DNA of 64,000 nt, taken from contig JBLGAC010000016.1 in assembly GCA_047610385.1 (NCBI GenBank), forward strand, positions 11,976 to 75,975, in the 5' to 3' direction. Made by a program: the position numbers and the translations under genes. Each line of letters opens with the position of its first letter. Within the stretch, counting starts at the first letter, position 1. Under the pieces are notes generated by a model. It ran no database searches. It worked only from the letters and a program-made list of their open reading frames with translations, and was not told where the DNA came from. Origin of the DNA: JBOCEF01 sp047610385 (GTDB taxonomy: Bacteria; Pseudomonadota; Alphaproteobacteria; Rhodobacterales; Rhodobacteraceae). Positions 7,955 to 16,993 of the stretch are shown one piece after another.

Positions 7955-8662
7955 ATGCGAGTTTTGCTGATCGAGGACGATCCTGCGACCGCGCAGAGCA
8001 TCGAGCTGATGCTGCGCAACGCAAACCTCAACGTCTACACGACGGATCTTGGGGAAGAGGGGATCGATCTTGCCAAGCTTTATGATTACGATCTGATCCT
8101 TCTAGATCTCAATCTTCCGGACATCACCGGCTATGACGTGCTCAAAAAGCTGCGTCTGTCGAAGGTGGACACGCCGATCCTGATCCTCTCTGGCCTCGAC
8201 GAGACGGAGAACAAGATCAAGGGGTTCGGCTTTGGCGCTGATGATTACTTGACCAAGCCTTTCAACCGCGAAGAATTGGTGGCGCGCATTCACGCCATCG
8301 TGCGTCGGTCCAAAGGCCATGCTCAGTCGATCATCTCCACCGGGAAGGTAAAGGTCAACCTGGATGCCAAGACCGTGGAAGTGGACAGCAAGCCTGTCCA
8401 CCTCACCGGCAAGGAATACCAGATGCTGGAGCTGCTGAGCCTGCGCAAAGGCACCACGTTGACCAAGGAGATGTTCCTTAATCATCTCTATGGCGGCATG
8501 GATGAGCCTGAGTTGAAAATCATCGATGTGTTTATCTGCAAGCTGCGCAAGAAACTGACGACCGCCACTGGCGGCTCGAACTACATTGAGACGGTCTGGG
8601 GACGCGGATACGTGCTGCGCGACCCGACGCCTGAAGTGGAACCGGTTAAAATCCGCGCCTGA
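7955..8662 (+). CDS. ctrA: Cell cycle response regulator CtrA
   Basis: CtrA is an OmpR-type response regulator that controls cell cycle, motility and, in Rhodobacterales, gene transfer agent genes. The 235-residue protein has an N-terminal receiver domain: acidic pocket E7/D8/D9, phosphoacceptor D51 in LILLDLNLPD, and the conserved Lys in TKPFNREEL. The C-terminal winged helix includes LTGKEYQMLELLSLRKGTTLTKEMFLNHLY and ETVWGRGYVLRDP. Sequence and length are almost those of Caulobacter CtrA. GGAG sits eight bases before the ATG. No clean TTAA-N7-TTAA box is seen in the 95 bp upstream. A hairpin follows the stop. Confidence 0.98.
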   Translation: MRVLLIEDDPATAQSIELMLRNANLNVYTTDLGEEGIDLAKLYDYDLILLDLNLPDITGYDVLKKLRLSKVDTPILILSGLDETENKIKGFGFGADDYLTKPFNREELVARIHAIVRRSKGHAQSIISTGKVKVNLDAKTVEVDSKPVHLTGKEYQMLELLSLRKGTTLTKEMFLNHLYGGMDEPELKIIDVFICKLRKKLTTATGGSNYIETVWGRGYVLRDPTPEVEPVKIRA

Positions 8663-8663
8663 A

Positions 8664-8688
8664 GCGTCCCCCGTCAAACGGGGGGCGC
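8664..8688 (+). terminator. Hairpin downstream of ctrA
   Basis: A ten-base-pair stem with one G-T pair (gcgtcccccg / cggggggcgc) and a five-base loop begins two bases after the ctrA stop. It lacks a strong T tract, so termination may be partial. Confidence 0.55.
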
Positions 8689-9204
8689 CTATGCCGGGCC
8701 GAGGGCAGAACGCCTCGGATCCCTGTGCTTTGCCTTGATCCGAGGCGGCGCGCTGCGGCTATGCTGCAAATGGCGGCCGCGCCATGTAGCTGGCTGATCT
8801 GGGCCGCACATGCCCTTGGTCAGCATCACCCGACCACGCGGCTGGGTCCGCCAAGCGGCAGCATGTGTGCCTTGCCGACGGCTTCTGCATGTTCACCCGG
8901 CGGCAAATGTCTCATATCCGCGCAGATCCGCGTGCCACCAGCCTGCCCGCCGCGCCAACTCGCGCGTGCACTGGGGTGTATGGTGCAGCGAGGGTTGGGA
9001 TTTGCCTAAAATTTCATCAATTGCCATGTTCCCGCCACATGAAGCGTTTGCACTCTTGCCGCATGGCGATACCTCTGACTAAAGTTTTGCGACCCGGACG
9101 TGCCGGGACGCTGTGCGATCCCATTCGTGCGCGTTTCGGTGTTCTTGCGTCTTTCATGCGGCCCCGGCGCCGCGATCGGGCCAACAAAACGAAGAGGATC
9201 CCTT
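8689..9204. other. Intergenic region between ctrA and the ABC importer, with an 11-bp inverted repeat
   Basis: About 515 bp carry no gene I can support. A perfect inverted repeat (cgcctcggatc at 8711-8721, gatccgaggcg at 8737-8747, 15-base loop) may be a structured RNA or a binding site. The remaining open frames are Cys/Arg/His-rich out-of-frame reading without similarity. The importer promoter must lie near its right end. Confidence 0.4.
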
Positions 9205-10770
9205 ATGAAAACGACCCTCATTCTCGGCGCGTCCATGGCCGCGCTCATGGCCGCGGCGACGCCGATATCGGCGGAAAACTTGCTGCGCTGGACCAGTCAG
9301 GGCGACGCGCTGACCCTCGACCCGCATTCGCAGAACGAATCGCCGACCATCGCGATGAACGGTTTCATCTATGAGGCGCTGGTCACCCAGGATCCCTCGC
9401 TCGCGTTCAAGCCCGCGCTGGCCGAAAGCTGGACCGCCGCACCCGATGGCTGGACCATGAAGCTGCGCAAGGGCGTCAAATTCCATGACGGTGCCGATTT
9501 CACCGCTGAGGATGTGGTGTTTTCCTTTGAGCGCGCCAAATCCGCCAGTTCCGACTATAAGGCGCAGGCCGATGCCGTGGCCTCGGTCGAAGTGATCGAT
9601 GACTACACGGTCAAGCTGGTGACCGACGGCCCCAATCCGATCCTGCCCAACCAGCTGACCACGCTTTATATGATGGACAAGGACTGGTCTGAGGCGAACA
9701 ACGTCGTCACGCCTCAGGATTTCGCCGCGGGCGAAGAAACCTTTGCCGTGCGCAATGCCAATGGCACTGGCGCGTTCGTTCTGGTGTCTCGCGCACCTGA
9801 TGAGCTGACAGTGATGGCACGCAACCCCGCCTGGTGGGGTGAGGGCCAGTTCCCCGGCAACATCGACCGCATCGAATACCGCCCGATTTCCAACGCCGCG
9901 ACCCGCGTTGCCGCGCTGTTGTCGGGCGAGGTCGACTTTCTGCTCGACCCGCCGCTGCAGGATCTCAAGCGCATTGAGGCGACCGACGGGCTGAAAACCT
10001 CCACAGTGGCGCAGATCCGCACGATTTTCTTCGGCATGGATCAGGGTTCGGCCGAGCTGCGATCCTCAAACATCAAGGGCAAGAACCCCTTTGGGGACGT
10101 CCGCGTGCGCGAAGCCATGAACCTTGCCATCGACCGCGAAGCGATCAAACGCGTGGTGATGGAGGGGCTTAGCTTTCCCGCCGGCATGATCACGCCCCCG
10201 GGTGTGCTCGGCAATACGCCCGCGCAGGACATGCCCATGGGCGTCGATGCCGCCCGTGCCAAGACGCTGTTGGCCGATGCCGGGTATCCGGACGGCTTCT
10301 CGGTGCAGCTTGATTGCCCGAACAACCGCTACAATAACGATGAGAAAATCTGTCAGGCGGCTGTGTCGATGCTCGCGCGTATCGGCGTAAAGGTCAGCCT
10401 TGATGCGATCCCCAAGGCTCAGCACTTCCCCAAGATCCAGAACCGGACTTCTGATTTCTACATGCTCGGCTGGGGTGTTCCGACGCTCGACAGCCATTAT
10501 GTGTTCTCCTACCTGCTGGCTTCGGATGGTGCTTGGAACGCCACCAACTATTCGAACGCCCGTGTGGATGCGATCACTGAGGAAATCACCCGGGAAACCG
10601 ACCTCGACAAGCGCACGGCGATGATCGACGAGGCTTGGACCCAGATCCGCGCCGATATGCCTTACGTTCCGCTGCACCATCAGGTGATCGCTTGGGCCAT
10701 GTCGGACATGTTCGACATTCCGATCGGTGCCGACGATCGCCTGCGGGCGAACTACGCCGTCAAGAAGTGA
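9205..10770 (+). CDS. Peptide-type ABC transporter substrate-binding protein
   Basis: This 521-residue periplasmic binding protein is of the DppA/OppA class (SBP_bac_5). A Sec signal peptide (MKTTLILGASMAALMAAATPISA) is followed by NLLRWTSQGDALTLDPHSQNE and the typical LAESWTAAPDGWTMKLRKGVKFHDGADFTAEDVVFSFER. The start at 9205 has GAGGA eight bases upstream and opens directly on the signal peptide; longer in-frame starts do not. It is first in a four-gene importer operon with two permeases and a double ATPase. The substrate (dipeptide, oligopeptide or other small solute) cannot be told from sequence. A hairpin after the stop probably makes this gene more highly expressed than those downstream. 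Confidence 0.92.
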   Translation: MKTTLILGASMAALMAAATPISAENLLRWTSQGDALTLDPHSQNESPTIAMNGFIYEALVTQDPSLAFKPALAESWTAAPDGWTMKLRKGVKFHDGADFTAEDVVFSFERAKSASSDYKAQADAVASVEVIDDYTVKLVTDGPNPILPNQLTTLYMMDKDWSEANNVVTPQDFAAGEETFAVRNANGTGAFVLVSRAPDELTVMARNPAWWGEGQFPGNIDRIEYRPISNAATRVAALLSGEVDFLLDPPLQDLKRIEATDGLKTSTVAQIRTIFFGMDQGSAELRSSNIKGKNPFGDVRVREAMNLAIDREAIKRVVMEGLSFPAGMITPPGVLGNTPAQDMPMGVDAARAKTLLADAGYPDGFSVQLDCPNNRYNNDEKICQAAVSMLARIGVKVSLDAIPKAQHFPKIQNRTSDFYMLGWGVPTLDSHYVFSYLLASDGAWNATNYSNARVDAITEEITRETDLDKRTAMIDEAWTQIRADMPYVPLHHQVIAWAMSDMFDIPIGADDRLRANYAVKK

Positions 10771-10777
10771 TCCGGAC

Positions 10778-10823
10778 GGCGCTGGGGAGCGATCCCCAGC
10801 GCCTGATCCCTCGGCCCTTTTTT
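10778..10823 (+). terminator. Intra-operon hairpin between binding protein and permease
   Basis: An 11-bp perfect stem (ggcgctgggga / tccccagcgcc) with a gcga loop lies eight bases after the stop and is followed 15 bases later by six T. Such hairpins often give partial termination or 3'-end protection, leaving excess binding protein over membrane subunits. Confidence 0.6.
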
Positions 10824-10845
10824 CTCTGACAAACCGGGGTTTCCC

Positions 10846-11817
10846 ATGTTCGGCGTCATCGCACGCAGACTGCTTCAAAGCCTTGCGGTGATGGCCGCCG
10901 TTTCGGCGGTGTCTTTCGCGCTGTTCAACTTTGTCGGCGATCCGGTCAGCAACATGCTTGGCATGGAAGCCAGCATGGAGGAGCGGGTGCGCGTGCGCAC
11001 GGAGCTTGGCCTCGACGATCCGATCATCACGCAATACGCCCGCTTTGTCGGCAATGCGGTGCAGGGCGATTTCGGGCTCAGCTATCGTCTGCGTCGCCCG
11101 GTGCAGGACTTGATCCTTGAACGTCTGCCCGCGACGTTGGAACTGGTTGCAGTTTCGGCAGTGTTCGCGCTGGTCTTCGGCGTGTCGGCGGGGGTTTATA
11201 CCGGCATTCGGCGCAACAGTTGGGTCAGCCGCATGCTGCTATCCGCATCTTTGATCGGCGTTTCACTGCCGACATTCATCATCGGCATCGCTTTGATTTA
11301 TATCTTTGCAGTGCATCTGCGATGGCTGCCCAGTTCGGGTCGCGGCGGGGTGGTGGATCTGGGGTGGTGGAAGACATCATTCCTGACTGTGGATGGCTGG
11401 CGGTCGATCCTGATGCCGGCGCTGACGCTCAGCCTGTTTCAAACCACCATGATCCTGCGCCTCGTGCGCAGCGAGATGATGGAGGTGATGCGCACCGATT
11501 TCATCAAATTCGCCCGCGCCCGGGGCTTGTCGGAACGCGCGATCAATTTCGGCCATGCGTTGAAGAACACGCTGGTGCCGGTGATCACGGTGATCGGCAT
11601 CAACATCGGCAATCTGATCGCGTTTTCGGTGATCACCGAGACGGTGTTCCAATGGCCGGGCACGGGTCTCATGTTCATTCAATCGGTGGATTTCGTCGAT
11701 GTGCCGATCATGGCGGCCTATCTGTGCTTTGTCGCGGCGATGTTCGTGACGATCTCTCTCGTGGTCGATCTGCTTTACGTCTTCATCGACCCACGCATCC
11801 GCATCGGAGGACGCTGA
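10846..11817 (+). CDS. Peptide-type ABC transporter permease (DppB-like)
   Basis: The 323-residue inner-membrane subunit of the importer has the DppB/OppB arrangement. A first membrane segment (LLQSLAVMAAVSAVSFALFNFVGDPV) precedes a periplasmic loop with TELGLDDPIITQYARFVGNAVQGDFGLSYR. Five more hydrophobic segments follow. The cytoplasmic EAA loop, which docks on the ATPase, is at DFIKFARARGLSERAINFGHALKN. It lies 75 bp after the binding-protein gene and one base before the second permease gene, in one operon. Confidence 0.93.
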   Translation: MFGVIARRLLQSLAVMAAVSAVSFALFNFVGDPVSNMLGMEASMEERVRVRTELGLDDPIITQYARFVGNAVQGDFGLSYRLRRPVQDLILERLPATLELVAVSAVFALVFGVSAGVYTGIRRNSWVSRMLLSASLIGVSLPTFIIGIALIYIFAVHLRWLPSSGRGGVVDLGWWKTSFLTVDGWRSILMPALTLSLFQTTMILRLVRSEMMEVMRTDFIKFARARGLSERAINFGHALKNTLVPVITVIGINIGNLIAFSVITETVFQWPGTGLMFIQSVDFVDVPIMAAYLCFVAAMFVTISLVVDLLYVFIDPRIRIGGR

Positions 11818-11818
11818 C

Positions 11819-12751
11819 ATGACCCAAGGCGCCCCACACCGCAGCCGATTTTCCCGCCTGATCGATAATGACATTGCATGGAGCTTTTTGACCACGCCCA
11901 CGGCGATGATCGCGGCCTTTGTCACTGTGGCGATGATCGGGCTCTGTTTTCTGGCGCCTTGGGTGGCGCCGTTCAACCCGTTCGACCCTGCCTCAATCAG
12001 CCTGTGGGATGGAAAATTGCCGCCATCCTGGATCGAAGGCGGGCAGCCGCAATATCTGCTCGGCACCGACGATCAGGGGCGCGACGTGCTGTCGACGATC
12101 CTTTATGGCGGGCGGCTTTCCATCATTGTCGGGCTGGCGGCGGTGTGTCTGGGGATGGTGCTGGGCGTCGCGCTTGGGGTGATTGCGGGCTATATGGGCG
12201 GCGCGGTGGATGCGGTGATCATGCGCATTGCCGACGTACAGCTGACCATTCCCGGCATCCTGCTGGCAATCTTGATAAATGGCGTCGCGCGGTCGATCCT
12301 GCCGCCGGAATCGCGTGATGAGCTAGCGATTTACGTGGTGATCATCGCCATTGGCCTGACCGACTGGCCCCAATTTGCGCGCGTCACCCGCGGCGCATCG
12401 ATGGTTGAGGCACATAAGGAATACGTGCAGGCGGCCCGTGTGATCGGCCTGCCGTCTTGGCTGATCATGATGCGCCATGTGTTGCCCAACGTGCTGCGCC
12501 CGGTGCTGGTGCTGGCCACCATCGGGTTGGCGCTGGCGATCATCGCTGAGGCGACGCTGTCGTTCCTTGGCCAAGGCATTCCGCCAACGACGCCGTCCTT
12601 GGGCACCTTGATCCGGGTGGGCAATGATTACCTGTTCTCGGGCCTGTGGTGGATCACGCTCTGGCCGGCGCTGGCGCTCGTAATTCTGGTTTTTGCGGTC
12701 AATTTGCTGGGGGATTGGATGCGCGACGCTCTCAATCCAAAGCTGCGCTGA
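11819..12751 (+). CDS. Peptide-type ABC transporter permease (DppC-like)
   Basis: This 310-residue second permease has the DppC/OppC pattern: an N-terminal cytoplasmic stretch, one membrane helix, the periplasmic LLGTDDQGRDVLSTILYGGRLSIIVG signature, then the five-helix core. The EAA loop is EYVQAARVIGLPSWLIMMRHVLPN. It starts one base after the DppB-like stop and its own stop overlaps the ATPase start by one base (TGATG). Translational coupling of the membrane and ATPase subunits is therefore likely. Together with 10846-11817 it forms the transmembrane pore. Confidence 0.93.
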   Translation: MTQGAPHRSRFSRLIDNDIAWSFLTTPTAMIAAFVTVAMIGLCFLAPWVAPFNPFDPASISLWDGKLPPSWIEGGQPQYLLGTDDQGRDVLSTILYGGRLSIIVGLAAVCLGMVLGVALGVIAGYMGGAVDAVIMRIADVQLTIPGILLAILINGVARSILPPESRDELAIYVVIIAIGLTDWPQFARVTRGASMVEAHKEYVQAARVIGLPSWLIMMRHVLPNVLRPVLVLATIGLALAIIAEATLSFLGQGIPPTTPSLGTLIRVGNDYLFSGLWWITLWPALALVILVFAVNLLGDWMRDALNPKLR

Positions 12752-14451
12752 TGTTGTTGTCAGTGCGCAATCTGTCGGTCGATTTCTCGACACGGCGCGG
12801 CACGGTGCATGCCGCGCGGCGCGTGTCGCTTGATGTCAGCCCCGGCGAGGTTCTGGGGCTTGTCGGCGAATCTGGCGCGGGCAAATCCACCATCGGTGCC
12901 GCGATCATCGACCTTCTGGAACCGCCCGGCCGGGTGTCGGAAGGTGAGATCACCTTTCAGGGCGAAAGCCTGCGCGGACGCAGCGAGGATGAGATGCGGC
13001 GCATCCGCGGCGACCGGATCGGCATGATCTTTCAGGACCCGCAGACGTCGCTGAACCCGCTGCTGACCATTGGTGAGCAGCTGGTTGAGACGATCCGCAA
13101 GTCGCTTGGCCTCAGCGCCAAGGCGGCGCGTGGCCGGGCCATGGACCTGCTGGAACAGGTCGGGATTGATGAAGCTGAGGCCCGCCTAAACGCCTATCCG
13201 CATCAGTTTTCGGGCGGAATGCGCCAGCGCGTGGTCATCGCGCTGGCGCTTGCCGGGGAACCCGATCTGATCATCGCGGATGAACCGACAACCGCGCTTG
13301 ACGTGTCGATCCAGGCGCAGATCCTCGACCTGATCCGCACCTTGTGCAAAGAACGCAATGTCGGCGTCATCATCGTCACCCATGACATTGGCGTGATTGC
13401 GGAAATCGCTGATCGGGTCTGCGTGATGTATCGCGGTGAGGTGGTCGAAACCGGCCCCGTGGCGCAGATCCTTGGCGCGCCAAAACATGCCTACACCCAA
13501 TCCCTGATCGCCGCCGTGCCGCGCCCGGACAAGCGGCTGCACCGCTTTGCCTCAGTCGATTACATCGAAGGCGGCGGGTCGTTGGGCAACCGCATCGACG
13601 TGCGCAGCCATTGGCTGGGCCAAGGCGCGGGTGGCGCGGAGACCGCACCCGCGATCGAGGTTGAGAACCTGAACCTGTCCTTCACGCTGCAAAAGGCGAT
13701 TCTGCCGCGGAACCGCAAGCGGCTGCAGGCGGTGGGCGATGTCAGCTTTTCCATCGCGCGGGGCGAAAGCTTTGGGTTGGTGGGCGAATCTGGCTCCGGC
13801 AAATCCACCGTCGCGCGGCTGATTGCGGGGCTTTATACCCCCGATGCCGGGTCAATCCGGCTGTTCGGGCAGGATGTGACCGGCACGCGGCGCGATCCGC
13901 GTGTGGCGGCGGCGCGGCGGGCGTTGCAGATGATCTTTCAGGACCCGTATTCCTCGCTCAACGGGCGGATGCGGGTGATCGACATTGTCGCCGAACCGAT
14001 GCGATTCTTTCGCCTGACATCGGGTGAGGCCGAGACCCGCCGCATCGTCGGCGATCTTTTGGACCATGTCGGGCTGGGCGCGGCGGCGGCGCGCAAATTC
14101 CCGCATGAATTCTCAGGCGGGCAGCGGCAGCGCATTTCCATCGCGCGGGCGCTGGCATCACGCCCGCGGATCCTGATCTGTGATGAACCGACATCGGCAC
14201 TTGATGTGTCGATCCAGGCGCAGATCCTGAACCTTTTGCGTGACTTGCAGGAAGAACTGGGCCTGACCATGCTGTTCATCAGCCACGATCTGCCAGTGAT
14301 CCGGCAGATGTGTGACCGGGTGGCGGTGATGAAATCAGGCCGCATCTGCGAAATCGCCGCGACCGAAACGTTGTTTGAGGCACCGTCCCACGACTACACC
14401 CGCCGCCTGCTGCGCCTGATGCCGCGGACGGACATGCTGCAACCGGCGTGA
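12751..14451 (+). CDS. Peptide-type ABC transporter, fused double ATPase (DppD-DppF type)
   Basis: The 566-residue protein fuses the two ATP-binding subunits that are separate in E. coli Dpp. The first domain has Walker A GLVGESGAGKST (near residue 38), Q-loop FQDPQTSLNPL, signature FSGGMRQRVVIALAL and Walker B LIIADEPTTALD. The second repeats these as GLVGESGSGKST (near 345), FQDPYSSLNGRM, FSGGQRQRISIARAL and LICDEPTSALD. Each domain ends with the peptide-transporter-specific C-terminal segment (YTQSLIAAVPRPD and YTRRLLRLMPRTD). Both ATP sites look intact. The start overlaps the upstream permease stop. Similar fusions (GsiA, YejF) serve peptide or glutathione import. Confidence 0.95.
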   Translation: MLLSVRNLSVDFSTRRGTVHAARRVSLDVSPGEVLGLVGESGAGKSTIGAAIIDLLEPPGRVSEGEITFQGESLRGRSEDEMRRIRGDRIGMIFQDPQTSLNPLLTIGEQLVETIRKSLGLSAKAARGRAMDLLEQVGIDEAEARLNAYPHQFSGGMRQRVVIALALAGEPDLIIADEPTTALDVSIQAQILDLIRTLCKERNVGVIIVTHDIGVIAEIADRVCVMYRGEVVETGPVAQILGAPKHAYTQSLIAAVPRPDKRLHRFASVDYIEGGGSLGNRIDVRSHWLGQGAGGAETAPAIEVENLNLSFTLQKAILPRNRKRLQAVGDVSFSIARGESFGLVGESGSGKSTVARLIAGLYTPDAGSIRLFGQDVTGTRRDPRVAAARRALQMIFQDPYSSLNGRMRVIDIVAEPMRFFRLTSGEAETRRIVGDLLDHVGLGAAAARKFPHEFSGGQRQRISIARALASRPRILICDEPTSALDVSIQAQILNLLRDLQEELGLTMLFISHDLPVIRQMCDRVAVMKSGRICEIAATETLFEAPSHDYTRRLLRLMPRTDMLQPA

Positions 14452-14455
14452 TCAG

Positions 14456-14871
14456 ATCGGGTTCATCACGTCCGTCTGCGCGGTGGGTGAGGACCGCCGC
14501 GCATCCAGCTCACTTCGCCGATGAAGCAGCTGCCATCCGCATCAAAACTGTCCGCGCGCTTGGTGATCCGTGGGCGTCCCGCCACCACAAAGCACAGACG
14601 GTCGGGGCCTCGCCCTCAATGGTCAGCGCGTCGATGGCTGACGCGGTCTCTTAGCGCGCGATCGTCATCAGCGCGCGAAACACCCCCGGCTCCAGCGCAC
14701 CCAGCGCCATAAGGCCGCGCCCGCCCGCGCCCCGATGCGCAGCGCGGTCTGATTGCGGCTCAGAAATCCGAAGGTGCAGACCACGCTTGCAAGATGAAGC
14801 AGTGTCGAGGTCGCTATCTCATAGTCGATAAACTGCGTGGGCGTTGGCTTTGATCTGGTCTTGCTGCGCAT
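14456..14871 (-). pseudogene. Remnant of a Popeye / cyclic-nucleotide-binding-like protein
   Basis: On the minus strand three frames in succession read like one Popeye-domain protein. The first gives ATSTLLHLASVVCTFGFLSRNQ, a membrane-helix segment. The next gives ALEPGVFRALMTIAR, then a stop codon where the family usually has Trp, then ETASAIDALTIEGEAPTVC. The third gives CFVVAGRPRITKRADSFD and DGSCFIGEVSWM, the beta-roll of the cAMP-binding-like fold. At least two frameshifts and one nonsense codon separate them, so no intact protein is possible. The assignment rests on the order of short motifs and is moderately sure. Confidence 0.5.
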
Positions 14872-14998
14872 TGCGCAGGGCGTTGTGGGGCGATTTTGGC
14901 AATCTTATGACGTGGTCGGGCATGTGGGTAACCTTTCGCTTACCAGTTTGCGGGATCAAGGGGGCACTGCATTTTCGGTCAAAGGATACCCCCGCGCC

Positions 14999-15850
14999 AT
15001 GATTTATCGCGCCCTTCTTGCCGCAACCTTGTTGTCGGTGTTGCAGACTGTGCCTGCCCTCGCCAATGGGGTGACCAAGATCGTGCCGTCCGATGCGGCC
15101 CCCACCTACGGCAGCCCTTCGCCTGTGACCCGCCCGCGCATGTGCGAAGGCTTCGGCCCGCAGGCGCCGCGCGACATCGCGCTGGTCGGGGGCGGCAACA
15201 ACCGGCGGTTCAGCATCGCGCCACCAGCGGCCAAGCTGAACCTGTGCAACATCCATTTCCACGCGCAGGCCGAACATAAAGGCCCCGGCTTTGATATCTA
15301 TGCCGGGCAGGGCGACAATGGTGGTTGGCAGTGCAACGGCACCCCAGATCTGTCCGTGGCGGAGCTGGGCGACCCCGGCGCGGGTGCCTGCGGCGGCGTG
15401 AAGCCCGGCTATTCGATTGAGGTGCACTGGGTGCATTCAAGCTGCGATGTGGCACCGGGTGAGGGGCTGGGGTCGTGCATGAACGAGTCGTGCAAAAACC
15501 CGCAGCTGCGCGTGGAAACCCAGGTGTTTCTGGTGGTGAACGACCCCAAGGCGCTCGATTTCACGAAATATGACCATAACGGGCCGATGATCGGCGGGGT
15601 GCATCAGGCCAGGACGCTGCCAAAGGGCACTGGCGATCCAGTGACGTATCTCGGCTCCACCACCGGGCCAGACTTTTCGCAGCAGATCTGCTCGCCCTAC
15701 CAAGTGACCTGGAGCGTTCGGCCCCAATGCGCGAAAGTGGACATCGCCTCGTTGCACCGCTGGTGCGCGGGCAATTCCAGCCGCGAAGACCATGCCCATG
15801 GCGTGCGCCATCTGGTGACCGCGCCCACGCTGCTGGCCCCGATCCAATGA
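14999..15850 (+). CDS. Delta-class carbonic anhydrase
   Basis: The 283-residue exported protein matches the delta-class carbonic anhydrase family, first known from diatoms and later annotated in many marine bacteria. A signal peptide ends near ALA-N at residue 22. Candidate metal ligands are clustered as in the family: H86, H88 and H93 in NIHFHAQAEHKG, and H143 and H146 in IEVHWVHSSC. At least six Cys (for example 49, 83, 112, 131, 149) suggest periplasmic disulfides. Its role would be CO2/bicarbonate interconversion in the periplasm. The ATG at 14999 opens on the signal peptide and has AGGA 12 bases upstream; longer frames run into the pseudogene. No operon partner. Confidence 0.85.
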   Translation: MIYRALLAATLLSVLQTVPALANGVTKIVPSDAAPTYGSPSPVTRPRMCEGFGPQAPRDIALVGGGNNRRFSIAPPAAKLNLCNIHFHAQAEHKGPGFDIYAGQGDNGGWQCNGTPDLSVAELGDPGAGACGGVKPGYSIEVHWVHSSCDVAPGEGLGSCMNESCKNPQLRVETQVFLVVNDPKALDFTKYDHNGPMIGGVHQARTLPKGTGDPVTYLGSTTGPDFSQQICSPYQVTWSVRPQCAKVDIASLHRWCAGNSSREDHAHGVRHLVTAPTLLAPIQ

Positions 15851-15919
15851 CCGGCGGGTGCTGAGGGCCCCCTGATGCCCTCACCTCAGGCCGCGGCGCG
15901 CCATGCCGGGCCGCGGCGG

Positions 15920-16993
15920 TTACACGGCGCCTTGCGTGATCAACCCGCGGGCCAGCACGCGGAACGCCTCGGCCTGTGGGCTGTCCGGGGCGGCGGCAAC
16001 CACCGGCGTTCCGCCATCGCCGGCCAACCGGATCGCGAGGTCTAGCGGGATCTCCCCAAGAAACGGCAGCCCGAGCTTTTCGGCCTCAGCCCGCGCGCCG
16101 CCATGGCCAAATATATGCGCCTCATGCCCGCATTGGGGGCAGATATAGGCGCTCATATTCTCAACAATACCAAGGATCGGGGCCTCCAGCTTGCGGAACA
16201 TCGCGATGCCTTTGCGCGCATCCGCCAGCGCCACATCCTGCGGCGTGGACACAACAATGGCACCGGTCACGTCGAATTTCTGGCACAGCGACAGCTGCAC
16301 GTCGCCGGTGCCGGGCGGCAGATCGACGATCAGAACATCAAGCTGCCCCCAGTTCACCTGCGTCATCATCTGCTGCAGCGCGCCCATCAACATCGGGCCG
16401 CGCCAGATCACCGCCTCGTCCTCAGGCAGCATCAGCCCGATCGACATCATGGTGACGCCGTGCGCGACCAGCGGGCGGATGATCTTACCGTCGGAGGCGG
16501 GGCGCTCGGTCACGCCCATCATGCGCGGCTGGCTCGGCCCGTGAATGTCCGCATCCAGCAGCCCGACCCGCTTGCCCTCCATCGCCAGCGCGACGGCAAG
16601 GTTCGAAGACACGGTGGATTTGCCAACCCCGCCCTTGCCCGACGCGACCGCGATGATCGATTTGACGCCCACCACACGGCGGGATGCCTGCGGTTTGGGG
16701 TGCCCGCCGATTTTCAGCGACGGCGGGGGGGGCGCGGCAGGGGCCGGGCCATGGGCGGTCAGGATCCCGGTGGCCTTGGTCACGCCGGGCAGGGTGCCCA
16801 CGGCGGCCTCGGCGTTGGTAACCAGGTCCTGCATCATCGGCGCGCGGGCGGCCGGAACCTCAAGGATAAAGCGCGCGTGCCCACCCTCCACCATCGGCGC
16901 GCGTACGAAATCTGACGCAACGATGTCGCGGCCGGTTTCGGGGTCGATCACCCGCGACAGGGCTTTGAGGATGTCGTCAGCGGTGATGCTCAT
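15920..16993 (-). CDS. apbC: Mrp/NBP35-family iron-sulfur cluster carrier (ApbC)
   Basis: A 357-residue P-loop ATPase that binds and hands over 4Fe-4S clusters to apoproteins. Residues 1-75 form a MIP18/DUF59 domain (ILKALSRVIDPETGRDIV). The deviant Walker A SGKGGVGKST is at about 118-127, followed by GLLDADIHGPSQPRMMG. Further on come DVLIVDLPPGTGDVQLSLCQ and the cluster-ligating CPQCG in NMSAYICPQCGHEAHIFG. The ATG at 16993 has GGAG eight bases upstream and gives the standard N-terminus; an extended frame to 17059 does not. Confidence 0.95.
   Translation of the reverse strand: MSITADDILKALSRVIDPETGRDIVASDFVRAPMVEGGHARFILEVPAARAPMMQDLVTNAEAAVGTLPGVTKATGILTAHGPAPAAPPPPSLKIGGHPKPQASRRVVGVKSIIAVASGKGGVGKSTVSSNLAVALAMEGKRVGLLDADIHGPSQPRMMGVTERPASDGKIIRPLVAHGVTMMSIGLMLPEDEAVIWRGPMLMGALQQMMTQVNWGQLDVLIVDLPPGTGDVQLSLCQKFDVTGAIVVSTPQDVALADARKGIAMFRKLEAPILGIVENMSAYICPQCGHEAHIFGHGGARAEAEKLGLPFLGEIPLDLAIRLAGDGGTPVVAAAPDSPQAEAFRVLARGLITQGAV

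Noticed and set aside
8725..9082. Small ORFs between ctrA and the importer
   Set aside because: Cys/His/Arg-rich translations, overlapping in several frames, without start signals or known motifs.
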